Notes: generated from the letters alone by a model not told the origin. A DNA stretch of 64,000 bases from Planctomycetota bacterium (GCA_008501825.1 QQUA01000009.1:62001-126000); one strand, 5' to 3'. Numbered from the stretch's first letter, positions 25,703-34,901 are shown. Numbers and translations: made by a program.

Positions 25703-27397
25703 ATGGACGTCCTCGGCATCTCTGCCTTTCATCAAGACTCCGCTGCGGTGCTGCTGCGCGACGGCCGGCCGTTGGCGGCGGCCCAGGAAGAACGCTTCAG
25801 CCACATCCGAAGCGACTCCAACTTCCCGCGACGGGCGGTGCGTTACGTGCTTCGTGAGGCCGATTTGGCTTCAGCCCGAGAAGTGGATTGGGTGGTTTTC
25901 TATGAAAAACCCCTGCGAAAGTTCGAGCGATTGTTAGTTTGCCAACTGCAAGCTTTCCCGCGTTCGGCCAAAATCTTCTCCCGCGGCATGTTTCAATGGT
26001 TGGGCGATCGCTTGTGGACCAAGAATTTGCTGTGCAATGAACTGGGCATCGAACCGGAACAAGTTCTATTCAGCAGTCACCATCAATCGCACGCCGCCAG
26101 CGCCTGCTACGCTTCCGGCTTCGACCGGGCCGCTTGCCTGGTCGCCGACGGTAGCGGGGAATGGACCACCACCAGCTTGGCTGCCTTTGAAAACGGCCAA
26201 CTGGAGATGCTGCTGGAAAACGCCTTTCCCCACTCCCTTGGCTTGTTCTACGCCGCCTTTACTCAATTCCTGGGGTTCGAGGCGGATTTGGACGGCAACA
26301 AAATCGAAGAGCTGGCAGCCTACGGCAAGCCGACTTTTCGAGACTCCATGAACGATTTGATTCAACGAGAGGACGGAGCTTTATTCAAAATTGATCAAGG
26401 CCCGTTTCGCTTTTCCTTTGACCCTGAACACTTTTGGCGCCCGGAGCTGGAGGAATGCTTCGGTCCGGCGCGAAAACCGGCAGGCCCCCTGGCCTATCAA
26501 GAAGGGGATAGTCGCCACGCCGATTTGGCGGCCAGCTTGCTCCAAGTGGTTGGCGACACCTTGCTCCATCTTTTGGCTGAGCTATACCGAAAAGTCTCGG
26601 TGCCGAAACTGTGCCTGGCCGGGGAACTGGCGGCCCTTCCGGCCTTGAACGCCCGCTTGTTGCGAGAGTCGCCCTTCGAAGAGATCTTCATCGCCCCGGC
26701 CATGGGCGACGCCGGGGGAGCCTTCGGCGCCGCTTCCCTGGTAGCCCAAGCCAAAGGAGATCCGGCTTCCTTCGCTCTCATGGATTTGGCCTTGGGAGAA
26801 CACTTATTGCCCGATCCAGGAGCCGAAGCCAAAGAACTGGCCGATGCCGATGCAGTCCGTCAGGCCTTGCTGTCCGGTTTGAACCAAGGGCCGGTGGCTT
26901 GGCTGCGGGATCGCTTCGAATGGGGTCCTCGCTGCCTTGGGAAACGGTCTCTGTTGGCGGATCCGCGAAATGCGAAAGGAAAGGAATCGATCAATCAAGG
27001 TCTTAAGCACCGAGAAGATTTTCGCCCCTTTGCATGCGCCGTTCCCTCGGAAAAGGCCGGCGACTACTTCGAACTGCCGAGCGGGGCCGATCGGGCGTTG
27101 CGTTGGAAACAAATCGCCGTTCCGGTGAAGGAGCTCGGCCGAGAAAAGGCTCCGGCGGCGGTTCACGTCGACGGCACCGCGGTCCCTCAATTGGTGGATC
27201 GGGAGGCCGATCCGGAACTGCACGCTTTGTTGACCGCTTTCGGCGAACAAAGCGGGGTGCCGATTCTGTTGCAAAGCTCCTTGGATTTACGCGGCGATCC
27301 GATGGCTCGAGGGGAAGCCGAGGCCCGGGCGTTTATGGAACGCAGCCAGCTTCGTCATTTGGTGGTGGAAAATCGCCTTTACACTCAGCCGGATTGA
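25703..27397 (+). CDS. Second, divergent NodU/TobZ-family carbamoyltransferase
   Basis: A 564-residue paralog of the gene at 19922, with the ATG at 25703 chosen because the family begins MxVLGISAFHQDSAA. The metal-site blocks are kept: HHQSHAASA, ADGSGEW and GDAGGAFGAA. Other blocks have drifted. LAGGVALN reads LAGELAAL, NTSFNVRGEP reads QSSLDLRGDP, the front block EERFSRKKHD is EERFSHIRSD, and GPRALGNR is GPRCLGKR. Nucleotide and carbamoyl phosphate binding may therefore be altered, or the protein may be a pseudoenzyme partner of the intact copy. It overlaps the convergent methyltransferase by 13 bases. Confidence 0.88.
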   Translation: MDVLGISAFHQDSAAVLLRDGRPLAAAQEERFSHIRSDSNFPRRAVRYVLREADLASAREVDWVVFYEKPLRKFERLLVCQLQAFPRSAKIFSRGMFQWLGDRLWTKNLLCNELGIEPEQVLFSSHHQSHAASACYASGFDRAACLVADGSGEWTTTSLAAFENGQLEMLLENAFPHSLGLFYAAFTQFLGFEADLDGNKIEELAAYGKPTFRDSMNDLIQREDGALFKIDQGPFRFSFDPEHFWRPELEECFGPARKPAGPLAYQEGDSRHADLAASLLQVVGDTLLHLLAELYRKVSVPKLCLAGELAALPALNARLLRESPFEEIFIAPAMGDAGGAFGAASLVAQAKGDPASFALMDLALGEHLLPDPGAEAKELADADAVRQALLSGLNQGPVAWLRDRFEWGPRCLGKRSLLADPRNAKGKESINQGLKHREDFRPFACAVPSEKAGDYFELPSGADRALRWKQIAVPVKELGREKAPAAVHVDGTAVPQLVDREADPELHALLTAFGEQSGVPILLQSSLDLRGDPMARGEAEARAFMERSQLRHLVVENRLYTQPD

Positions 27398-28377
27398 CGG
27401 CGTGCCACCAAACAAGCCATGCCGGCGTCCTGATCCCGCAAGCCGGCCAAGGTCCAGCCGAAGCGGCGCAAGGCCATAGCCGGGCTTGACGGTTTCGGAG
27501 TCGGCTCGAACATCCCGGCCAAGCCGGTAGCCGGCGGTAAGCTGCGCACCCAATCAAAGCCGAGGGCTTCCACTTCTTTCACCACTCGCGGAAACGGCAA
27601 GCAATGCTCCAGCGGATGGTGATATTGATCCTCGATCCAGGTTCGCTTCTTTTCGTCGTCTAAATCGCCACGGCGGAGAATCGGATCCAAGCGGCGCCAG
27701 CTCGAACGGCCGTGCCGTTGCATGAATTGGCGGCAGCGATGCCAGAAACGTCCGGCACTTTCATAGAAACTCAACACCAAAAAGCCGCCGGGTTTCACCA
27801 CTTTGGCAACGCTTTGGATCGCTTTCCAGGGTTCGGGAGTGTGGTGAACTACGCCGCGGCTCATGACCACGTCGAAAGCCCCTTCAAGGTAAGGCATGGC
27901 GAAAAGATCGCCGCGCACAAATCGCAGGTTGTCAATGGCCGCCTTATGGCGAAAGCCCTCCGCTTCGCGCAAAGAAGCACGGCAGGCATCGACCCCGACC
28001 ACGTGCCGGCGCGGGCCCGCCAAGGCTAGGTAGTTGGGAATTTGGCCGGTTCCGCAGCCACAATCGGCGATCGTGGCGTCTGCGGGGATGGCCTCGTTCA
28101 AGGCGACCATAAAGGGAGAGCTACGACAACGATCCAGCAAGGTGGCGGCGTTGTCTCCGGCGGCATAGCCGGGAAAGGGACGGACCTCATAGAAGTCATT
28201 GACCTCGGTAGCGGCGGCCTCTCGGCGGCTTTCGCCGAGGAAATCCAACACCCCGTTCAGCTCGGCTACTGGATGGCCGCACTGGCTGCAATTCCCCAAT
28301 TGCCGGAACGGCTCCCGACATTGGGGGCAGACCAGTTTGCCTTGCAGGCCGGCAGGCAGGGGGAGGAGGAGGGCCAT
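27385..28377 (-). CDS. Class I SAM methyltransferase with N-terminal zinc ribbon
   Basis: A 330-residue protein. The N-terminus holds a small zinc-ribbon-like segment (VCPQCREPF, then NCSQCGHPV), a trait of methyltransferases that accompany polysaccharide or lipid pathways. The SAM domain follows: motif I ADCGCGTGQIPNYL, VVGVDACRASL, and DVVMSRGVVHHTPEPW with a double His at motif IV. The last 90 residues are a substrate-binding extension. Target unknown. It converges on the second carbamoyltransferase, and its upstream end faces DUF5989 copy 2, so it belongs to this locus. Confidence 0.87.
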   Translation of the reverse strand: MALLLPLPAGLQGKLVCPQCREPFRQLGNCSQCGHPVAELNGVLDFLGESRREAAATEVNDFYEVRPFPGYAAGDNAATLLDRCRSSPFMVALNEAIPADATIADCGCGTGQIPNYLALAGPRRHVVGVDACRASLREAEGFRHKAAIDNLRFVRGDLFAMPYLEGAFDVVMSRGVVHHTPEPWKAIQSVAKVVKPGGFLVLSFYESAGRFWHRCRQFMQRHGRSSWRRLDPILRRGDLDDEKKRTWIEDQYHHPLEHCLPFPRVVKEVEALGFDWVRSLPPATGLAGMFEPTPKPSSPAMALRRFGWTLAGLRDQDAGMACLVARRQSG

Positions 28378-28422
28378 GACGGCTTACTCTATACTCGAGG
28401 GAGAACCAGAGAGGACCCCCCC

Positions 28423-28608
28423 GTGCCCCGCTTCTTTCGTCGCACCAGAACCGGCTTCGCCACCACCTTCGAATTGCTGCGCTCCCTTTGGCGCGGCCCT
28501 TATTGGTGGCTGGTGCCCCTGGTAGTCATTTTGATTCCGGCCGCCTTGTTCTTCATCCTCTTGCAGGCGATGCCGATCGTTTCTCCTTTCATCTACTCGG
28601 TTTTGTGA
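28423..28608 (+). CDS. DUF5989-family membrane peptide, copy 2
   Basis: A 61-residue peptide. I start it at the GTG at 28423, with a purine-rich GAGAGGA upstream; the much longer open frame is antisense to the methyltransferase. It reads PRFFRRTRTGFATTF, then LLRSLWRGPYWWLVP, a hydrophobic helix (VVILIPAALFFILL) and the conserved end SPFIYSVL. It matches DUF5989 copy 1 in layout (basic front, WW before the helix, PFIY end). It diverges from the methyltransferase with 45 bases between starts. Confidence 0.72.
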   Translation: MPRFFRRTRTGFATTFELLRSLWRGPYWWLVPLVVILIPAALFFILLQAMPIVSPFIYSVL

Positions 28609-28760
28609 AATTGCACCTTCTTCCAACTTAAGCCCTCTTCCAATTAAAATGGGAGGAGGAAAATTCCATTTTTTCGAATTTTTTTTGAACGCCTGAGTTT
28701 TTTCCGGTATGGTTTTTTGAAGCAGTCCCCTCATTCAACCAAATCACTTCGATGAACCCT
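28609..28760. other. A/T-rich intergenic tract
   Basis: The DNA after DUF5989 copy 2 holds long T runs (TTTTTTCGAATTTTTTTTG near 28670 and TTTTTTCCGG near 28700) unlike the GC-rich coding DNA. No strong stem precedes the T runs, so I cannot call an intrinsic terminator, but it probably separates the tailoring locus from the secreted-protein genes. Confidence 0.4.
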
Positions 28761-28783
28761 TCTGATTGTTTTTGACAATCAGA
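28761..28783 (+). promoter_or_regulatory. Perfect 9-bp hairpin just before the beta-helix gene's ribosome site
   Basis: TCTGATTGT (28761-28769) pairs perfectly with ACAATCAGA (28775-28783) around a TTTTG loop. GGAGA (28789-28793) and the ATG (28801) follow at once. It lies in the leader and could be an operator or an RNA hairpin that tunes translation. It is not followed by a long U-tract. Confidence 0.4.
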
Positions 28784-28800
28784 TTTACGGAGACTGATTC

Positions 28801-30930
28801 ATGAAACTCCTTTCCTTTCCCATCCTGATAGCCATCGTTCTCTTTTGCACATCCTTGAGCGCATTCGCTCAGCCGGTGCCGAAGACCTTCTACATCGATG
28901 TCACGGATACCACCAGCCAAATGCTAGGTACTCTTGATGAGCCCTACCCCACGATTACCTACGCCTTGGCCCAAAACCCCAACCTCGTCGCCGGCTCGAT
29001 TTTGAACATCGCCCCCGGCACTTACCCCGCTGGAACCCAGACCTTCCAGGAGAACTACCCGATTGAACTGCCGGCAGGGATCATCCTGCAATTTTGGGAC
29101 ATTAATGGCTTGTTGCCGACTCAGTTACCCCCCCCCGTGGTTTTTCAGGGACCGAGTTCCGGTGGAAAGAATTTTGCCTTTGAATTTACAGACAAAACCC
29201 TCCAAGAAACCACGCAGCTCCTTGGATATCGAAACTACCAACTAATTCTAGCTCCGGATACAAATCAAGGTTTTCACATTACAGGATTTGAACATGGAAT
29301 TGAAATTGACCCAGTTTTTGCAGGTGCTTCATTCGTTCGGATCTACTTAAATGGTGTTGGTTTTTATCAAAATCGACAAGCCATTTACTCGGATTAAAAG
29401 AATGAGAATAAGTTGGATCTCGACCTAAAAAGATGTTTGATCCGTGGGGCGGATGCAGGATCTGGGTATACGCCAGATTTGCCCCTCCTCGAATTCCGAA
29501 ACGGCGGCGAGAATACTGAATTTCACGGACTTATTCAGACCACTGATATCCGTCCAGGCAACGTCGACCATCAAAGCAGCATGGTGGTCCTTTACGCCCA
29601 CGATCAATCGGAAGCTAACCTGGAGTTACGCAATACCAAGATTGAGGGCAGGATACCCGGCACCGGCACCACCCGAGCCATCCATGGTGCCGGAATCGAA
29701 GCCTTTTGGGGTCAAAAAGGAACTCACGGGACCTTAAAGTTGGATCGCGTGGATATCCGGGACGCCAACGGCGATGGCTTGCTTGCCGAGGTACGAGGGC
29801 GAGCAGACGACGATGAGGCCGCCGTGGCAATTCTGGACATCCGGAACTCCTATCTGTGCGAGAATGGCGGCCTACCGGTGACCACGCCCTATCTGGCCAA
29901 TGGCAATACTTTCAATCCTCCACTAGGAGTAGATTTTTCCAAATCCGGTTTACACGTATCATCAAAAGAGGGTGCAACATGGCTGAGCATCGACCTTCAG
30001 CAATCCAATTTCGATGATAATGATACCCATGGCTCCTACTTCCAATCCGACGTCAGTGTTTACGAGTACACAGCCGCCTACCCTTCGGTGGAAGCCTTTG
30101 CCTGTTCTTTTTCCAACAACGGATTAAATTTGACCGGAACAGAACAAGGCCACGGCTGGTACTTCAGTTTCAGCGACAACCCCCTTGGGTTGAATGTCCA
30201 ACGGAGCGTTTTCAGTAACAATCGAAGTTCCGGCTTGAAAGCGGCCATTGGACAAGGAAACCCCAATTACACTCGTGACCACGATTTCACTTTTTACAAT
30301 TGCCTCTTTTCCAAAAACAGAGGTGAGGGTGCCTCTCATCCAAGCCTGAATTTTACCATGGCGCCGCTAACTGTAGAAAGCGCGGACAATTTGAATCTGT
30401 GCACGTTCCAAATTTCTCAAGTCACCATCACCGACAACGTCGATACGGAATACGCTCTTTCGGTTTACGATCTGTCCAACCTTGCTAGTCATGATTCTCT
30501 GAACCTCTGGCAGAACGGCTCTTCGATCGACAACTGCATGTTCAACCTGAACAACGCCCAAGCAGGCCTCGATACTTGTTATTACCCCGAAGCTCCGGCT
30601 CCGGTGATTACCGATCACCTGTGGATTGAAATGTTCGATTCAACTAGATACTCCAATTTGGGAAGTGAAGGCGTGGCCAACCCCAGCCGCTACACCACGG
30701 TCAATGGAAACTTTTATGGAGATCCAGGTATGGAAGCTCATCCGGTTTTGGGCATGGTTCTCCCTAAATCCACTTCGCCTTACAGCCTCCTCATTGACGC
30801 CGGAGCACCAAACCCGGCAGCTACCAACGGGCTGGACGTCCTCGCCAAAATGCGATCGGTGGATTTCTCCGCCGTCCTCGGCGGCCTTAGCCCTTTCTTC
30901 GACATCGGAGCCATTAAGGTTCAGGAGTAG
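28801..30930 (+). pseudogene. Secreted right-handed beta-helix protein interrupted by an in-frame TAA
   Basis: Bases 28801-29397 encode 198 residues with a signal peptide (MKLLSFPILIAIVLFC to FAQ) and the opening of a pectate-lyase-like beta-helix (YPTITYALAQNP, GSILNIAPGTY). After a TAA at 29395-29397 the same frame continues without a further stop to 30930 for 510 more codons of beta-helix rungs (LDRVDIRDANGDGLL, VQRSVFSNNRSSGLK, FYNCLFSKNRGEG), ending in FFDIGAIKVQE. This is one roughly 709-residue protein broken by a nonsense codon, not two genes: the second half has no ribosome site, only a TTG at 29413. CAA to TAA would be one transition. A sequencing error is possible. Confidence 0.7.
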
Positions 30931-30936
30931 TAAATC

Positions 30937-32664
30937 GTGCTCTTCCACAAACTTCCAATCCGCGTGATGCTTTGCCTCATTGCAACGACCGGATTCACCA
31001 CTCTCTGCCCGGGTCAATACCCGGGCGGAGCTTGGGAACAGGTGGCCATTGACCATTCCTCCTTGCCCAGCAACTACGGAGCCTATTTGGCTTCCGGCTA
31101 TGAGATAGACGGCGACGGCTTCGACGAATACGCAGTTTTTTTCTCATATGACTGGACATTTAACTGGACCTTTGGTTCGGTAGAGCTCCATTCAGGTCAA
31201 AACACCAATTTCCTATGGGATTTCCAAGGCCCTTCCAATTTGTTTGGAAGTTCCTTGCCCACCAATTTGCACATCATCGGAGATCTCAACGTGGATGGCA
31301 TTCCAGAAGTCCTGGTCGGATGGCCGGATGCTTCGCCCGACTCTCCTACCTATGACGACCGGGGAGCCGTGTGCATTTTGTCGGGCGCCGACGGCAGCTT
31401 GATTGAAAGCTTACTTGGTCAACCCTCCAGCGTCTTGGTCGGTGAAGAATTCGGTTCCGGCGTAGCCCCCTTAAATGACGTCGACTTCGATGGCTTCCCT
31501 GATTTTGCCGTCGGGGCACGTTCTTCCACTCCGGATTGGAATCACAACCGGTTCGGAAGGGTCGGGGTTTACTCCGGCCAAACCAGGCAACTGTTGTGGG
31601 AAAAACGAGGCGATTCGGATTCAGTATATCTAGGAGAGAGAGTCGCCAATGCAGGCGATTTCAATCGTGACGGAGTGGATGACGTCTTGGTTTCCGTTCC
31701 ACACTATCCCACCGGCAACACCAATCGGCCAGGAAGGATTGAAATCCTCTCCGCTTCCAACGGACAACTCCTGCAGTTTTACGAGCGAGTGACCGATGGC
31801 TCTGATTTCGGCGAAGTCATGCAATGCCTCGGTGACGTGGATGGAGATCAGGTGCCGGATCATGTCATTGCCATGCCTGGCGAATCTAATCAAGGAAAAA
31901 CGTCTTGTGGAGCCGCCTTCCTGTATTCCGGAGCCAGCGGATCGGTTTTGTGGTCCGACTTCGGAGCCCGAGATGGTGACAACTTCGGTTTCGCCGTCGC
32001 CCGTCTACCGGATTTGGATTGGGATGGAGTGAACGATGTTGCCATCAGCGCCATTCACGCCCGCAACGGCCAAGGGGTCGGCAAGGCTGGCATCGTCAAA
32101 ATCCTTTCGGGGGCTTCCGGAAACCAAATTTGGCGGCTACGGGGCACGAAGTATGGAGGCGGATTCGGTCGTTCCTTGGCCACAGGCAAAAACCCAAAAG
32201 GAGACAACCCGATCAGTCTTTATGTAGGAGAACCCACCTACGACAATTTAGGCCGAGTCCACAAATACGACTTCAATACCTTCCTTCGAGCCTCGGAGAA
32301 AACGCTTTCCGCGGCTACCGGTGGAACCGTGGATTACCAAATCGATTTCCCCGATTCCGAAGCCTTGAAGAAATACGTCCTTCTGGCTTCCGCTTCCGGC
32401 ATCGACCGCACGCCGTTGGGCAGCATTGAAATTCCGCTTCGGGCCGATCACCTCTACTACCGCATGCTCAGCGGCCAGGCGCCAATCTACTTTCAAAATG
32501 CTTTCGGCGTCCTCGATGCAAACGGCGACGCCACCGCCACCCTCGACGTTCCGGCAAATACTCTAAACGCCTGGGCCGGGCGAACCCTTTACGGAGTCGC
32601 CTTGTCTTACGATCAAGATACTCGTTTATGCTCCATCCCTTATCCGTTGAATATCATGCCGTGA
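30937..32664 (+). CDS. Secreted FG-GAP (integrin-like) propeller protein, tandem copy 1
   Basis: A 575-residue protein from a GTG with AGGAG nine bases upstream. The signal peptide is MLFHKLPIRVMLCLIATTGFTTL. At least six FG-GAP calcium loops are visible: EIDGDGFDE, DLNVDGIPE, DVDFDGFPD, DFNRDGVDD, DVDGDQVPD and DLDWDGVND, giving a seven-blade propeller fold. A C-terminal beta domain (about 445-575, from TVDYQIDFPDSEALKKY) is shared with copy 2 and resembled in the gene at 45855. Function is probably extracellular adhesion or scaffolding. It overlaps copy 2 at GTGA, so the pair is translationally coupled. Confidence 0.85.
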   Translation: MLFHKLPIRVMLCLIATTGFTTLCPGQYPGGAWEQVAIDHSSLPSNYGAYLASGYEIDGDGFDEYAVFFSYDWTFNWTFGSVELHSGQNTNFLWDFQGPSNLFGSSLPTNLHIIGDLNVDGIPEVLVGWPDASPDSPTYDDRGAVCILSGADGSLIESLLGQPSSVLVGEEFGSGVAPLNDVDFDGFPDFAVGARSSTPDWNHNRFGRVGVYSGQTRQLLWEKRGDSDSVYLGERVANAGDFNRDGVDDVLVSVPHYPTGNTNRPGRIEILSASNGQLLQFYERVTDGSDFGEVMQCLGDVDGDQVPDHVIAMPGESNQGKTSCGAAFLYSGASGSVLWSDFGARDGDNFGFAVARLPDLDWDGVNDVAISAIHARNGQGVGKAGIVKILSGASGNQIWRLRGTKYGGGFGRSLATGKNPKGDNPISLYVGEPTYDNLGRVHKYDFNTFLRASEKTLSAATGGTVDYQIDFPDSEALKKYVLLASASGIDRTPLGSIEIPLRADHLYYRMLSGQAPIYFQNAFGVLDANGDATATLDVPANTLNAWAGRTLYGVALSYDQDTRLCSIPYPLNIMP

Positions 32665-34385
32665 GAATCAACTTGCCATTTCAAGCCTTGCTCCTTGCAT
32701 TGGCCGTCACTGGCCTCACCCCCCCCTGCCCGGGGCAATACCCGGGCGGAGCTTGGGAACAAGTCGCCATTGATCATTCCGCATTGCCGAGGAGCTATGG
32801 TGCCTATCTGGCCTCCGGGTACGAAATAGACGGAGATGGCTTCGACGATTACGCGGTATATTTCCTATATAGTTGGTCCTCCAATGACTCCTTTGGTTCG
32901 GTAGAACTCCATTCAGGTCGAGACACCAGTTTCCTTTGGGATTTTCAGGGACCCTCTAACTTGTTCGGAAGCTCAGTCCCCACCAATTTGCACATCATCG
33001 GAGATCTCAACGGCGATAGCATTCCAGAAGTCCTGGTCGGCTGGCCGGATGCTTCGCCTGACACTCCGACTTATGACAATCGCGGGGCAGTGTGCATTTT
33101 GTCCGGTGCCGACGGCAGCTTGATTGAAAGCTTGCTTGGTCAACCCTCCGGCGTCTTGGTCGGCGAAGAATTCGGCTCCGGCGTAGCGCCTTTAAATGAC
33201 GTCGACTTCGATGGCTTCCCTGATTTTGCCGTCGGGGCTCGCTCTTCCACCCCAGATTGGAATCACAATCGTTTCGGCAGGGTCGGGGTTTACTCCGGTC
33301 AAACCAGGCAACTGCTGTGGGAAAAGCGAGGAGATTCTTACGGGGTTTTTCTAGGGGAGAGAGTCGCTAATGCAGGCGATTTCAATCGAGATGGAGTGGA
33401 TGACGTCTTAGTTTCCGTTCCACACTATCCCACCGGCAACACCAATCGGCCAGGAAGAGTTGAAATCCTCTCCGGTTCCAACGGACAACTCCTGCAGTTT
33501 TACGAGCGGGTAACGGATGGCTCTGATTTCGGCGAAGTCATGCAATGTCTCGGTGACGTAGATGGAGATCAAGTGCCGGACCATGTCATTGCCATGCCGC
33601 TGGATTCTTATCAAGGGCGAGCAGCTTGCGGAGCGGCCTTCCTATATTCCGGAGCCAGCGGATCGGTTTTGTGGTCGGAGTTCGGCGCTCGAATGGAGGA
33701 CAATTTCGGTTTCGCCGTCGCTCGCCTGCCGGATTTAGATTGGGATGGAGTGAACGACGTTGCCATCAGCGCCATTCACGCCCGCAACGGCCAAGGGGTC
33801 GGCAAGGCTGGCATCGTCAAAATCCTTTCGGGGGCTTCCGGCAACCAAATTTGGCGGCTACGGGGCACGAAGTATGGAGGCGGATTCGGTCGTTCCTTGG
33901 CTACAGGCAAAAACCCAAAAGGAGACAACCCGATTAGTCTTTATGTAGGAGAGCCCACCTACGACAATTTAGGCCGAGTCCACAAATACGACTTCAATAC
34001 CTTCCTTCAAGCTTCGGAGAAAACGCTCTCCGCCGCCACCGGAGGAACCGTGGATTACCAAATCGATTTCCCCGATTCCGAAGCCTTGAAGAAATACGTC
34101 CTCCTGGCTTCCGCTTCAGGCATCGACCGCACGCCGTTGGGCAGCATTGAAATTCCGCTTCGGGCCGATCACCTCTACTACCGCATGCTCAGCGGCCAGG
34201 CGCCAATCTACTTCCAAGATGCTTTCGGCGTCCTCGATACAAACGGCGACGCCACCGCCACCCTCGACGTTCCGGCCAATACTCTAAACGCCTGGGCCGG
34301 GCGAATCCTCTACGGAGTCGCCTTGTCTTACGATCAGGACACTCGCCTTTGCTCCATCCCCTATCCTTTGAAAATCATTCCTTAA
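31004..34385 (+). repeat. Tandem duplication of about 1.72 kb (two FG-GAP genes)
   Basis: Bases 31004-32660 and 32726-34381 are direct repeats offset by about 1722 bases; for example GCTTGGGAACA is at 31030 and again at 32752, and long identical runs occur around 32043-32290 versus 33766-34012. Similarity is lowest near the signal peptide and the first blade. Confidence 0.85.
32661..34385 (+). CDS. Secreted FG-GAP propeller protein, tandem copy 2
   Basis: A 574-residue near-duplicate of the preceding gene. I start at the GTG at 32661, which overlaps copy 1's stop as GTGA and yields the signal peptide MRINLPFQALLLALAVTGL; the longer frame to 32628 only runs through copy 1. FG-GAP loops match copy 1, including EIDGDGFDD and DFNRDGVDD. 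Most differences fall in the signal peptide and the first blade (residues about 45-75); from LHIIGDLN onward the two are nearly the same. This is a recent tandem duplication, possibly kept alike by gene conversion. Confidence 0.85.
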   Translation: MRINLPFQALLLALAVTGLTPPCPGQYPGGAWEQVAIDHSALPRSYGAYLASGYEIDGDGFDDYAVYFLYSWSSNDSFGSVELHSGRDTSFLWDFQGPSNLFGSSVPTNLHIIGDLNGDSIPEVLVGWPDASPDTPTYDNRGAVCILSGADGSLIESLLGQPSGVLVGEEFGSGVAPLNDVDFDGFPDFAVGARSSTPDWNHNRFGRVGVYSGQTRQLLWEKRGDSYGVFLGERVANAGDFNRDGVDDVLVSVPHYPTGNTNRPGRVEILSGSNGQLLQFYERVTDGSDFGEVMQCLGDVDGDQVPDHVIAMPLDSYQGRAACGAAFLYSGASGSVLWSEFGARMEDNFGFAVARLPDLDWDGVNDVAISAIHARNGQGVGKAGIVKILSGASGNQIWRLRGTKYGGGFGRSLATGKNPKGDNPISLYVGEPTYDNLGRVHKYDFNTFLQASEKTLSAATGGTVDYQIDFPDSEALKKYVLLASASGIDRTPLGSIEIPLRADHLYYRMLSGQAPIYFQDAFGVLDTNGDATATLDVPANTLNAWAGRILYGVALSYDQDTRLCSIPYPLKIIP

Positions 34386-34448
34386 GAAGCATCGGAATGA
34401 CCAAACCGCTCCCCACAACCAGGTTCTCCCACCCTCCCTTCCAGGAAC

Positions 34449-34901
34449 CTAGTGGCTTTCGACGGCTGCCAATTGGGTATGGGCACCGTGTAAGCGATGA
34501 GCCAGAGACCGAGCGACTTCAGTCATCAAGCGGTGTCCGAGGGCATCATCCTGGTTTCGAAGAACGCGCAATCCTTCGGCATCCAAAGCGATCAAACGGG
34601 AATCGCAACGAGCCACAGCGGTGGCGGTCACCCGATACGGCGGCAATAGCGCCGACCAGGACAGGATTTCCCCGGCGACGACGTGATCCACAACCCGCTT
34701 TTCGCCCCAGCTTAGTTCAAAACCGATATCCATTTCCCCGCGGGCGACGATGAACAGATTCAGAGCGGGGTCTCCTTCCTGAAAAAGGATTTGGCCGGCG
34801 GGCAATTCAATTTCATGGCTGATTTCTGCAACCCTGTTCAAAGTATCGGGGTTGAGGCCGGCAAAGAAGGGATACCGACGTAGCGTTTCTACGGCAAGCA
34901 C
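34449..34901 (-). CDS. Stand-alone cyclic-nucleotide-binding-domain protein, last gene of the hydrogenase operon
   Basis: A 150-residue protein starting at the GTG at 34901, with GGAG nine bases upstream; a TTG at 34940 is possible but lacks a site. It is a CNBD of the CRP/FNR fold: RYPFFAGLNPDTLNRVA, LPAGQILFQEGDPALNLFIVARGEMDIGF and VAGEILSWSALL (the phosphate-binding-cassette region has SWSAL). There is no helix-turn-helix domain, so it does not bind DNA by itself. It overlaps the protease gene by 13 bases. Such lone CNBD proteins recur in some [NiFe]-hydrogenase operons and may sense a nucleotide or redox signal; the role is inference. Confidence 0.82.
   Translation of the reverse strand: MLAVETLRRYPFFAGLNPDTLNRVAEISHEIELPAGQILFQEGDPALNLFIVARGEMDIGFELSWGEKRVVDHVVAGEILSWSALLPPYRVTATAVARCDSRLIALDAEGLRVLRNQDDALGHRLMTEVARSLAHRLHGAHTQLAAVESH

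Noticed and set aside
28042..28422. Long frame before DUF5989 copy 2
   Set aside because: It is antisense to the methyltransferase; only the last 61 codons match a family.
29413..30930. Separate gene for the second half of the beta-helix
   Set aside because: It has only a TTG with no ribosome site and continues the rungs of the first half in the same frame.
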